Under the pieces are notes generated by a model. It was not told the DNA's origin. It made no database searches and saw nothing but the letters and a program-made list of their open reading frames with translations. Positions 25,600 through 33,112 of a stretch of DNA of 33,195 nt are shown here, in pieces. The DNA lies in assembly GCA_028284395.1 (NCBI GenBank), contig JANQRV010000545.1, positions 1-33,195 on the forward strand, given 5' to 3'. The translations under genes and the position numbers were made by a program. The stretch's first letter is position 1, and each line of letters begins with the position of its first letter. This DNA comes from Saprospiraceae bacterium. Its GTDB lineage: Bacteria > Bacteroidota > Bacteroidia > Chitinophagales > Saprospiraceae.

Positions 25600-26346
25600 A
25601 TGGAAAGTAGTAAAGATCTCATGAAGAAAATAACCAGAAAGGGAGAGGTGATCACAGCACTCGACCACTGTTTGTGGGGCTACGATCGGGATAAGTCCAG
25701 CTTCATAGAAGAGTTAAATCATCGGTTGCTACGGGCAAAAGTCAAATTTCCGTTGCTGGAGTTCTGTGCTTTGCGTCTCTTTGAAATTTTACCTGAGGAA
25801 GAGCACCTCTTATTTTGTGATCAAATCGCTGCCTTAGAAACTGTTGGAGGCAATGTCTTATTGGGGAAGCTACTACAGCTTCGATTGGTGGATGACTTTG
25901 ATCGCTCCACGGAAAAGGCCACTGCTTACATAGCTGCCGGCCAGGAATGGTATGTATCGGATATCATTGGCGAACGGGTTTGGGGGCATGCTTTATTGAC
26001 AAGGCCGAATGTAATGTTCCCCATTTTTCAGAAACTGGTGAATCATCCCAGTCGATGGGTCGTTCGATCATTAGGAGCGGGAGGACACTATGCTATTAAG
26101 AGAGGTTTGGATGTCGGCAATGTAGACCGGCTATTTCAGCTTCTCTTAGTGATGGCAAGCAACAAGGATCATCAAATAAAACGAGGGATTGGATGGGCTG
26201 CTAAAACCACTGCAAAATTTCATCCGACCATCATCGAGAAATACAAAGCATCGATTGAAGACGAGGTACAAGTAGGTCAATGGTTCAGGACCAAAGTAAG
26301 AATCGGATTAGAAAGAAATGCACATGCCAAAGGAAATCGAAGTTAA
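25600..26346 (+). CDS. AlkD-like HEAT-repeat DNA alkylation repair protein
   Basis: A 248-residue helical protein resembling AlkD-type DNA alkylation repair glycosylases, which hold DNA in a HEAT-repeat groove and remove cationic alkyl bases. Conserved-looking elements are EWYVSDIIGERVWG (116-129), the N-H-P-S-R-W stretch WVVRSLGAGGHYAIKRG (153-169) and IKRGIGWAAKTTAKFHP (193-209). The pattern fits PF08713-like repeats but the match is at family level only. It overlaps the radical SAM gene by 29 bases, so the pair is probably co-translated. Another HEAT-like protein is possible if the catalytic Asp/Trp positions do not align with AlkD. Confidence 0.65.
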   Translation: MESSKDLMKKITRKGEVITALDHCLWGYDRDKSSFIEELNHRLLRAKVKFPLLEFCALRLFEILPEEEHLLFCDQIAALETVGGNVLLGKLLQLRLVDDFDRSTEKATAYIAAGQEWYVSDIIGERVWGHALLTRPNVMFPIFQKLVNHPSRWVVRSLGAGGHYAIKRGLDVGNVDRLFQLLLVMASNKDHQIKRGIGWAAKTTAKFHPTIIEKYKASIEDEVQVGQWFRTKVRIGLERNAHAKGNRS

Positions 26347-27220
26347 ATCGGTTTTGAATAAGACCAAGCGCAGAGACCCATGGTTTTTGGATGATTATAC
26401 CGTCAATATGTACAGCAGCTGCTCTTTCAATTGCTTGTATTGCTACATTCGTGGCAGTAAATACGGAACCAATCTGGAAAATAGTTTGAGTATTAAGAAG
26501 AATGCTGTTCAGGTACTGGAAAAACAGTTGGCCTCCAGGGCTCGTAAGAAGCAATATGGCATCATAGTGCTGTCATCAGCAACGGATCCCTATCTTCAAA
26601 TAGAGGAAAAGTATCAACTGACGAGAAGGGCCCTTGAAGTTATCGCCAAGTACCGGTTTCCGGTTCATGTAATTACCAAATCAAGCGGGATAGCAAGAGA
26701 CCTCGACCTTCTGAAAATCATTGATGAAACCGCTATTTTGCCCGAAGACCTACAAAAAAGACTGGGTCGTGGAACCATCGTATCCTTTTCCTTTTCTACT
26801 CTTTCTGACGAAGTATCAAAGGTTTTTGAACCTGGAGCTACCAGACCTTCGGTACGGCTTGAGACTTTGAAACAGACCGTGAAGCAAGGTTTTTTCACCG
26901 GAGTCAGTCTGATGCCATTGCTACCATTTATCTCTGACACAAAGGAGCATTTGAATTTGCTTTTCTCGACCTTTAAAGCTTGTGAGGTCAAGTATGTAAT
27001 GCCGGCAACCTTGACGTTATTTGGTCATACCAAGCCCGATAGCAGAACCTTGGTTTTGGCTGCGATCCGAAAGCATTACCCGCACCTGCTCGAAAGGTAC
27101 GAACGTTACTTTCGAGCAAGCACGGAAATGCCAGATTATTATCGTAGAGCCTTTCAAAGGAAGATGCAGGAGCTAGGGCAGGAATTTGAATTGCCCAATC
27201 GAATCTTGAAACCTTCTTAG
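26318..27220 (+). CDS. SPL-family radical SAM protein
   Basis: A 300-residue radical SAM protein of the spore photoproduct lyase-like (SPL/Rv2578c-type) family. The C-x3-C-x2-C cluster motif is CSFNCLYC (Cys35, Cys39, Cys42). Other conserved features are SSATDPYLQIEEKYQLTR, VHVITKSSG, and LPFISDTKEHL. True spore photoproduct lyase repairs thymine dimers in spores; vegetative Bacteroidota carry related proteins of unknown role. Starts at ATG 26318 and ATG 26324 both lie inside the end of the AlkD-like gene. The pairing with a DNA-repair-type protein supports, but does not prove, a repair function. Confidence 0.88.
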   Translation: MHMPKEIEVKSVLNKTKRRDPWFLDDYTVNMYSSCSFNCLYCYIRGSKYGTNLENSLSIKKNAVQVLEKQLASRARKKQYGIIVLSSATDPYLQIEEKYQLTRRALEVIAKYRFPVHVITKSSGIARDLDLLKIIDETAILPEDLQKRLGRGTIVSFSFSTLSDEVSKVFEPGATRPSVRLETLKQTVKQGFFTGVSLMPLLPFISDTKEHLNLLFSTFKACEVKYVMPATLTLFGHTKPDSRTLVLAAIRKHYPHLLERYERYFRASTEMPDYYRRAFQRKMQELGQEFELPNRILKPS

Positions 27221-27274
27221 TTCCAATCGATAGTAATGAAGGCCTGTTCATGCTCTTCCCATTTAGTAAGTATG

Positions 27275-29461
27275 CTACTGACCGGGTTGATAAGTCTTTT
27301 TCGCCCTCTTTTCCACATCTTCTCGGTAATAGGCCACATCTTTGAATTGGACATCGACATAAGGCTGAGCCTGGTCGTAGAAGTGAGGCGAAGCTGGATC
27401 ACCACTCTGTCCTCCGGCCAAAATGCTCTTTGCCTTGACTTTATCTCCAAATTCAACAACGGCTACGAAACTATTTCCGCGATTTCCATAAATCTTCTTG
27501 GCTCTTCCTGCGTTGCGGCCACTGGCGCCCCGGACACCGTATGCGGCCAAGGCACCCCAGCGGCCAGATGCAAGGCCGACCGGTAAACTCGGTTTACTAT
27601 CATCATGGTCTTGTGTGATGTCCCCGCTAATCCGCTGGAAGCGATTGATTTCCCCCCAAGGAGTGTCCCACTTGCCAAAATCTGCTTCGATCTGATCAAA
27701 TGCTTTCCCGAAAATTTCCAACCGCTCTTTATCCGGAGAATCCGTTCCAAAGTAATTGATGCGCTGCATGTAGGTGAGCCCGTCCGGTGCTTTGCCATCC
27801 TGCGTATAACGGGTTCCGTAAAAATGTGCCAATGACATGGCGACCGATTCTACAGAAGTTTTGAAGTCCCACTTTCTGAGTACTTCGATGGCTGGCCGTA
27901 GCCCTTCATCCTTGTCTGTGGCCCGATCATAGGCTTCGACCAAGCCTGGGATTAACTTTTCGAATCCTGGTAAATAGGGATCATACGCGACTTCAATCAA
28001 TTTATCCAAGGTATAGTCTTTGGTCTGTTCCAAAAGGCGGATCGCATGAATGCCCCGGAAGTTTTCGCGATTGAGTGACATATAATAGGGGTAATCCTCT
28101 ACTTTAGGACTGTATTCAGCAGCTGAAGTAAAAGGCGTTGAATTGCAATTTTGGATCCATCCATTTGGTGGATTAATAACGGTAATGGCTTCATTGACCG
28201 GATGCAGGCCCTTCCAATCAGTATCGGGGTTACTGCCATCAACTGGTTTGCCGTAGTCGAACTCAGTATCCCGAATCGGAATAAAATTGCCGTGGTAGTA
28301 AGCAATATTACCCCCGGCATCTGCATAGACCGTATTGTTGGACGAATTGGTTCGAATGTTCATCATTTCCCGGAATTCCTCATGGCCGCTGAGTTTGGTT
28401 CTGGTATAGGATTGACTCAATGCTTTCACAGGCTCCCACATGAGGGCTGTCGCTGCCCACTTGTCCTCAACCATATGGGTAATCGGGCCGTGGTGGGTCC
28501 GATACATCGGAAAGGTCTTTTCCTTTATTTCATTTCCATCACGGTATTTCAGAGTAACTTCCAGGGTTTCAACCGGCCGCATTTCTTCGCCATATTTGTA
28601 GAGGAGTTTGCCGTCTTTTTCTTCAATATCTTCGACAAATTCATCAATCACATCCGTATAAGTAGAAGTATGCATCCAGCCGGTCTTTTCATTAAACCCC
28701 TGGTAGACAAAAAACTGTCCCCAGGTGACGGCGCCATAGGCATTAAGCCCTTCTTCGCTGACGGCATGTACTTCCCCGCGGAAATAAAAAGAGGTATGTG
28801 GATTAATCAGAAGCATGGCATTGCCCGATTCCGTCAATTGGCCGGATATGGCAAATCCATTAGAACCACTCGGCTCCTCCATCAACAATTCATTGGCAGG
28901 GTCATGGAAAGAAATGGAAGCACGATCTTCGTAAAAGGCCCGGATCCGATTGGTAGAAACCCGTTCTATGTCACCGCCAATTGAGCCTTCACTGAAATAC
29001 ATTGGCATCCATGGCTCGAATCGTGTCAATAACTTAGGCTTGACTTCGGGATGCGTGTGCAGGTAATAGTTGATGCCGTCGGCAAACGCATTACAGAGTT
29101 TCTTGAGCCATTCTGGGCTACTTTCGTAATGGGCTTGTGCTTCTTCTTGAGTCATGAACAACCTTGCTCGCAGATCGCTGTAGATGGCTTCTTCCCCTTC
29201 TACCTCAGCCAGGCGTCCAATGGCCCAAATGTAGTTTCTTTCTACCCGATTAAAGTCATCTTCGCACTGGGCATAAAGTAGGCCAAACACAGCGTCGGCG
29301 TCCGTTTTGCCGTAAATGTGGGGTACCCCGTAATCATCGCGAATGATGGTAATGTTGGCTGCTTGCTCTTCCCATTGGGCCACTTCTTCATCGATTGCCG
29401 GTGCCGGTTTGCAGGCATAGAGTGATAGCAAGACTAGTGAATAAGTAAAGTACTTCTTCAT
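27275..29461 (-). CDS. Penicillin/acyl-homoserine-lactone acylase family lipoprotein
   Basis: A 728-residue Ntn hydrolase of the penicillin G acylase/PvdQ family that removes acyl chains from amide-linked substrates. It is made as a precursor and self-cleaves before the nucleophile Ser200 in PSGSNGFAISG, giving an alpha chain of about 199 residues and a beta chain. ATG 29461 gives a lipoprotein signal with lipobox LYAC (Cys17). The motif NITIIRDDYGVPHIYGKT (36-53) and NPHTSFYFRGE (220-230) are typical of this family. It lies 14 bases downstream of the uracil-DNA glycosylase gene on the same strand. A quorum-signal, beta-lactam or lipopeptide acylase role cannot be told apart from sequence. 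Confidence 0.92.
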   Translation of the reverse strand: MKKYFTYSLVLLSLYACKPAPAIDEEVAQWEEQAANITIIRDDYGVPHIYGKTDADAVFGLLYAQCEDDFNRVERNYIWAIGRLAEVEGEEAIYSDLRARLFMTQEEAQAHYESSPEWLKKLCNAFADGINYYLHTHPEVKPKLLTRFEPWMPMYFSEGSIGGDIERVSTNRIRAFYEDRASISFHDPANELLMEEPSGSNGFAISGQLTESGNAMLLINPHTSFYFRGEVHAVSEEGLNAYGAVTWGQFFVYQGFNEKTGWMHTSTYTDVIDEFVEDIEEKDGKLLYKYGEEMRPVETLEVTLKYRDGNEIKEKTFPMYRTHHGPITHMVEDKWAATALMWEPVKALSQSYTRTKLSGHEEFREMMNIRTNSSNNTVYADAGGNIAYYHGNFIPIRDTEFDYGKPVDGSNPDTDWKGLHPVNEAITVINPPNGWIQNCNSTPFTSAAEYSPKVEDYPYYMSLNRENFRGIHAIRLLEQTKDYTLDKLIEVAYDPYLPGFEKLIPGLVEAYDRATDKDEGLRPAIEVLRKWDFKTSVESVAMSLAHFYGTRYTQDGKAPDGLTYMQRINYFGTDSPDKERLEIFGKAFDQIEADFGKWDTPWGEINRFQRISGDITQDHDDSKPSLPVGLASGRWGALAAYGVRGASGRNAGRAKKIYGNRGNSFVAVVEFGDKVKAKSILAGGQSGDPASPHFYDQAQPYVDVQFKDVAYYREDVEKRAKKTYQPGQ

Positions 29462-29475
29462 ATCAATAGGTTTTA

Positions 29476-30180
29476 TTAGCTGGCAACGTGTCGTGATTGA
29501 AGTAGGCTGACAAAACGATTGCAATATTCGTCTTTATGTTTGTATTTGTACTGCATAACGTACCTGGGGTGCTCCATTGGTTGAAGCCGGTCGAAGATTT
29601 GTAATTCCTCATTTAGTTTTTTCATAAACTTGAAATTCTTTCCGGTTCCCAGCACAAAACAGACATCAGTATGGATGCCGAAGGCCAGTTGGGCGTGTAG
29701 TGTCCGTTCGATAAACGGGCGGACGGCTTGTGTTAACTCTTTACTGTCGTAATAGTTATAATTGACTTCGCGACCGTTGTCCTTGATTTTTACAAAACCC
29801 AGCGGACAAATTGAGGTAATGTAAAAATCCTGGTAAAAGGGAATCGGTCCGCCGTAGCCATCAATAAACTCATAAACAAATACGGAAGAAGGTTCATGAG
29901 TAGGTGGTAATCCCTCTATTACCAAGCCACATTTGCTCTCCAACCGCTTGGTATCGTTGAAAGGCACCCCGGTCACCCCCGCACCGAATCGTCCAGGGTT
30001 GATGCCGAGAATTAAGTGGCGTTTTCGGTTATCATTGTAGTATTTGCGATAAAAGATGGAGGATGTCTTCAGGGCCAAAGGGTTTTCTCGAAATGGATTC
30101 ATGATACGGATGCCCTCCGGCAAGGTCCCCTCAAAATGAAGATTTTTATTAAAGTTGTTGACGTGGTCAGCAAAAGTCAT
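29476..30180 (-). CDS. SMUG2-like uracil-DNA glycosylase (DUF4918)
   Basis: A 234-residue protein of the DUF4918/SMUG2 branch of the uracil-DNA glycosylase superfamily, which removes uracil or oxidised pyrimidines from DNA. The first catalytic motif, GINPGRFGAGVTGVPF (59-74), is close to the GMNPGPFG-type motif of SMUG1. The second, EHPRYVMQYK (203-212), supplies the His-Pro element. No signal peptide is seen. ATG 30180 is preceded by a -7-like box (TAAGTTTG) and flanked by an inverted repeat. It is upstream of the acylase gene in an apparent two-gene operon, an odd pairing. Lesion preference is not known. Confidence 0.86.
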   Translation of the reverse strand: MTFADHVNNFNKNLHFEGTLPEGIRIMNPFRENPLALKTSSIFYRKYYNDNRKRHLILGINPGRFGAGVTGVPFNDTKRLESKCGLVIEGLPPTHEPSSVFVYEFIDGYGGPIPFYQDFYITSICPLGFVKIKDNGREVNYNYYDSKELTQAVRPFIERTLHAQLAFGIHTDVCFVLGTGKNFKFMKKLNEELQIFDRLQPMEHPRYVMQYKYKHKDEYCNRFVSLLQSRHVAS

Positions 30181-30188
30181 TACATTCT

Positions 30189-30225
30189 GGAAATTGGTGT
30201 GGTCTTGGCAAACTTACCAATTTCC
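30189..30225. repeat. 10-bp inverted repeat in divergent promoter region
   Basis: GGAAATTGGT (30189-30198) and ACCAATTTCC (30216-30225) are perfect inverted copies with 17 bases between. The spacer holds most of the minus-strand -7 box TAAGTTTG (30216-30209), and the right arm touches the plus-strand -33-like TTTC (30221-30224). This arrangement suits a regulator binding between the two divergent units. Confidence 0.5.
30209..30216 (-). promoter_or_regulatory. Candidate -7 box for the glycosylase/acylase operon
   Basis: The minus strand reads TAAGTTTG, a full match to TAnnTTTG, 28 bases upstream of ATG 30180. No good -33 box was found. Confidence 0.45.
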
Positions 30226-30251
30226 GATCATACATTGTGAAAGTAGTTTTA
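30221..30251 (+). promoter_or_regulatory. Weak promoter candidate for the aminotransferase gene
   Basis: TTTC (30221-30224), 19 bases, then TAGTTTTA (30244-30251) matches the Bacteroidota pattern with one mismatch in each box. It is 27-57 bases before ATG 30278. Confidence 0.35.
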
Positions 30252-30277
30252 CTACAGCTGCGATAGAAACAATAAAA

Positions 30278-31591
30278 ATGAGCAATTCCAATACTAGTAA
30301 CCAAGACGAATGGAAAAAAGAAGCCGAAGAACACCTAATTCGCTACTGTGGCGATTTCTCTCCTTTTGTGATTGCTTCGGCAAAGGGTGCTTACATTTAT
30401 ACGCAAAGCGGACGAGCAATTCTCGACTTTACTTCCGGGCAGATGTGTTCTGTTTTTGGACACAATCATCCTGAGATCATCAAGGCCATTCAGCGGGCTT
30501 GTCAGGGTTCCATTCATTTGTTGAGCACGATGCTGTCACCTGCCGTGCTCCGACTTTGCAAACAATTAGCTACTCTTTTACCAGAAGGGCTCGATAAATG
30601 CATATTGGTCAACACGGGAGCGGAATCCAATGAAGTGGCTTTGCGAATGGCCAAACTAACAACCGGAGGTTTCGAAGTGATTGGTTTTACCGGTTCTTGG
30701 CACGGCATGACAGCAGGCGCTCAGTCTCACACCTATTCGACGACGCGAACGGGGTACGGGCCGGTCATGCCGGGGAGTTTGGCGCTACCGGCTCCTTACG
30801 CTTATCGATGCCCCATCAGGCATTGCACTGGAACTTGCGACAATACCTGTTTGGAAGTTGGAATAGAATTGGTGGATAAGCAATCTGTAGGAGCGCTTGC
30901 CGCAGTAATTGCCGAACCAGTACTCAGTGCAGCCGGCATCATAGATCTGCCATCTAACTATCTAAAACGTTTAAAGCAGTTGTGTGAAGAGCGGGGCATG
31001 TTGTTAATTTTTGACGAAGCTCAAACCGGAATGGGCCGCCTGGGCCTTAATTTTGCTTTTGAGAGAGATGGCGTTATCCCGGATTTCCTAACCCTTTCAA
31101 AGACGTTGGGAGGGGGATTACCTCTGGCCGCGACCGTTACAAGTAAGGAAATTGAGGGGCATTGTCATGCCAAGGGCTTTATCTACATTACATCCCATGT
31201 TTCGGATCCGCTTCCGGCACAAGTCGGCCTGGCTATGCTTCAAATCCTGGAGCAGGAACAGTTGGCTAAACGAGCCCGGGAAATGGGAGCCTATCTTGAA
31301 CTACAACTCAATGCGCTGCAGGACAAACACGAATGCATTGGTGATGTAAGAGGTAGGGGTTTGCTTTTGGGAGTAGAAATCGTTGAAGATCGGGAACGCC
31401 GTTTACCGGCTCCAGAACTTGGCTACCGGATCTCAGAAAAATGCCTGGAGTTAGGACTCAGTATGAACATAGTTCGAGTGCCCGGTTTGGGCGGCGTTTT
31501 TCGGATTGCGCCGCCGCTGACCATTACCGAAGAAGAAATAGATTTGGGCATTAGTATTTTAGACCGAGCGATTGAAATTTGTACAGCCTGA
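30278..31591 (+). CDS. Class-III aminotransferase, 2,2-dialkylglycine decarboxylase-like
   Basis: A 437-residue PLP enzyme of the class-III transaminase family. The best resemblance is to 2,2-dialkylglycine decarboxylase, which decarboxylates and transaminates dialkylglycines. Matching motifs are FTSGQMCSVFGHNHPEI (51-67, Gln55), GSWHGMTAG (139-147, Trp141), AEPVLSAAGII (212-222), DEAQTGMGR (246-254) and the PLP lysine Lys275 in TLSKTLGGGLP. Dialkylglycine decarboxylase has SSGG where this has SAAG, so substrate use may differ. A Cys-rich stretch (178, 183, 187, 191) lies in the middle. I chose ATG 30278; earlier in-frame codons would add an unrelated leader. It is divergent from the glycosylase operon. 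Confidence 0.85.
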   Translation: MSNSNTSNQDEWKKEAEEHLIRYCGDFSPFVIASAKGAYIYTQSGRAILDFTSGQMCSVFGHNHPEIIKAIQRACQGSIHLLSTMLSPAVLRLCKQLATLLPEGLDKCILVNTGAESNEVALRMAKLTTGGFEVIGFTGSWHGMTAGAQSHTYSTTRTGYGPVMPGSLALPAPYAYRCPIRHCTGTCDNTCLEVGIELVDKQSVGALAAVIAEPVLSAAGIIDLPSNYLKRLKQLCEERGMLLIFDEAQTGMGRLGLNFAFERDGVIPDFLTLSKTLGGGLPLAATVTSKEIEGHCHAKGFIYITSHVSDPLPAQVGLAMLQILEQEQLAKRAREMGAYLELQLNALQDKHECIGDVRGRGLLLGVEIVEDRERRLPAPELGYRISEKCLELGLSMNIVRVPGLGGVFRIAPPLTITEEEIDLGISILDRAIEICTA

Positions 31592-31608
31592 ATATTCAGC
31601 TACCTTTG
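31578..31608 (+). promoter_or_regulatory. Promoter of the VF530-helicase operon
   Basis: TTTG (31578-31581), 19 bases and TACCTTTG (31601-31608) match the Bacteroidota sigma-A consensus exactly. The -33 box lies inside the end of the aminotransferase gene. The start would be near 31615, about 26 bases before the ATG. Confidence 0.72.
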
Positions 31609-31640
31609 TTGGCTCTCCACACTAAGAACATATTCTAATT

Positions 31641-31865
31641 ATGGAAAAGCAGCCGAACAATCCTTTGCACGGGAAAACTTTAGAAGCGATCTTAACCGAA
31701 TTGGTGTCGTTTTATGGTTGGGAAGAACTGGGCCAGCGCATTCGCATTCGCTGTTTCAATAATGACCCCAGTATAAAATCCAGCCTCAAATTCCTGAGGC
31801 GAACACCTTGGGCCAGAGAGAAAGTAGAGGCTTTGTATGTGGATTATTTAAAAATGCAATTATGA
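31641..31865 (+). CDS. VF530 (DUF2132) family small protein
   Basis: A 74-residue basic protein of the VF530/DUF2132 family, whose name comes from a Vibrio structure and which is thought to bind DNA. The conserved core is NPLHGKTLEAILTELVSFYGWEELG (7-31, written here in part), then RIRCFNNDPSIKSSLKFLRRTPWAREKVE. It is complete. Its stop overlaps the helicase start as ATGA (31862-31865), so the two proteins are likely made in fixed ratio. Its function is not well known; linkage to an RNA helicase hints at nucleic-acid handling. Confidence 0.93.
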   Translation: MEKQPNNPLHGKTLEAILTELVSFYGWEELGQRIRIRCFNNDPSIKSSLKFLRRTPWAREKVEALYVDYLKMQL

Positions 31866-33112
31866 AATTTGAAGGCTATCATTTTGCTCCTGAATTGAAC
31901 CGGGGCATTCAAGAGCTGGGATTTAAAAGACCTACCGATATTCAGTACAAGTGCATTCCCCATATCATGAAAGGAGAAGATGTGTTGGCGGTAGCCCAAA
32001 CGGGAACCGGTAAAACGGCTGCCTTTGCCATACCTATCCTGCATCTGCTGCACGTCCGTAAAAAAAATCGATTTCGGGCCGATGGAATTAAGTGCATTGT
32101 CATGGTCCCTACTCATGAGCTGGCCATCCAAATCACCCAAGTATTCCAGCAGATTGGAAAACACACCCGCGTGAATGTGGTCGGGATATATGGAGGTGTA
32201 GATCAAGCACCTCAAATTGCTGCTTTGAATGGGGATGTTGACATCTTGATCGCTACTCCGGGGCGAATGTTTGATCTAATCAGCCAACAGCACCTAAAAG
32301 TACAACGTGTAGAAATACTAATCGTCGATGAGGCCGATCACATGCTCGATATGGGGTTCATCGGAGATATCCACGACCTGTCAAGAAAATTGCCTCGCAA
32401 AAGACAGACCCTTTTCTTCTCCGCTACCATCAATTCCCAGATCAAGAAACTGGCCTATTCGCTGATTCATAAGAATGCGATCCGGATTCAGATATCTCCC
32501 AAAGACCCAGTGGCAAAAAACATCGATCACCGGGTTGCCTTCGTCAAAATGGATGATAAACGATTTTTTCTGGAACGTATGATAATTGATAATCCCGACA
32601 GCAAGATGTTGATCTTCGTCCGGACCAAAGTCAGAGCAGAGAGAGTCAGTAAAGCAATGGAGCGTGTCAATATTCCGACATTGACGATTCACAGCGATAA
32701 AGACCAAAAAACGCGTAATGAAATCATCGAACAATTTAAGCAGGGGGTAGTCCCCAACTTAATTGCCACCGATATCACCGCTCGGGGCATCGATATTCCC
32801 GATGTAGATTATGTGATCAATTATGATCTGCCGGAACAAGCCGAAAATTATGTACATAGGGTCGGACGCACGGGTCGTGGGAAACGCAGAGGAAAAGCTG
32901 TTTCCTTTTGCGATGAAAAGGAAAAAGAACTGTTAGACGATATTCAGAAATTCATGGGAAAGACGATTTCTGTTGTTGAAATTACCGATTCTGACTACTC
33001 GGATACCCTTCTCTTTTCGCAAGAAAAGGGATACGACCTGAAGGGCTTGCTGAAAACGATCGAAGAATTGGAAGAAGTACAACGAAAAAAGAAAAAAAGC
33101 CGCAAAAAATGA
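31862..33112 (+). CDS. DEAD-box RNA helicase (RhlE-like)
   Basis: A 416-residue ATP-dependent RNA helicase. The Q motif is in GFKRPTDIQYKCIP (20-33); motif I is AQTGTGKT (45-52), motif II DEAD (156-159) and motif III SAT (187-189). The C-terminal motifs are TDITARGIDIP and HRVGRTGR. Motif Ia reads PTHELA (83-88) where PTRELA is usual, and a highly basic Lys-rich tail ends the protein. The RhlE-type group acts in ribosome assembly or cold growth. ATG 31862 overlaps the VF530 stop, and the stop overlaps the next start (33109). A longer in-frame start at 31808 would lie within the VF530 gene and is unlikely. Confidence 0.95.
   Translation: MKFEGYHFAPELNRGIQELGFKRPTDIQYKCIPHIMKGEDVLAVAQTGTGKTAAFAIPILHLLHVRKKNRFRADGIKCIVMVPTHELAIQITQVFQQIGKHTRVNVVGIYGGVDQAPQIAALNGDVDILIATPGRMFDLISQQHLKVQRVEILIVDEADHMLDMGFIGDIHDLSRKLPRKRQTLFFSATINSQIKKLAYSLIHKNAIRIQISPKDPVAKNIDHRVAFVKMDDKRFFLERMIIDNPDSKMLIFVRTKVRAERVSKAMERVNIPTLTIHSDKDQKTRNEIIEQFKQGVVPNLIATDITARGIDIPDVDYVINYDLPEQAENYVHRVGRTGRGKRRGKAVSFCDEKEKELLDDIQKFMGKTISVVEITDSDYSDTLLFSQEKGYDLKGLLKTIEELEEVQRKKKKSRKK

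Noticed and set aside
27221..27274. Possible frame-shifted C-terminal tail of the acylase (reading WEEHEQAFITIDW in another frame)
   Set aside because: The acylase already ends in the family-like KTYQPGQ tail, so no truncation is needed.
28151..28984. Long plus-strand open frame of 277 codons opposite the acylase gene
   Set aside because: It is the mirror of a strongly conserved coding gene, with no family features, and its composition follows the opposite strand.
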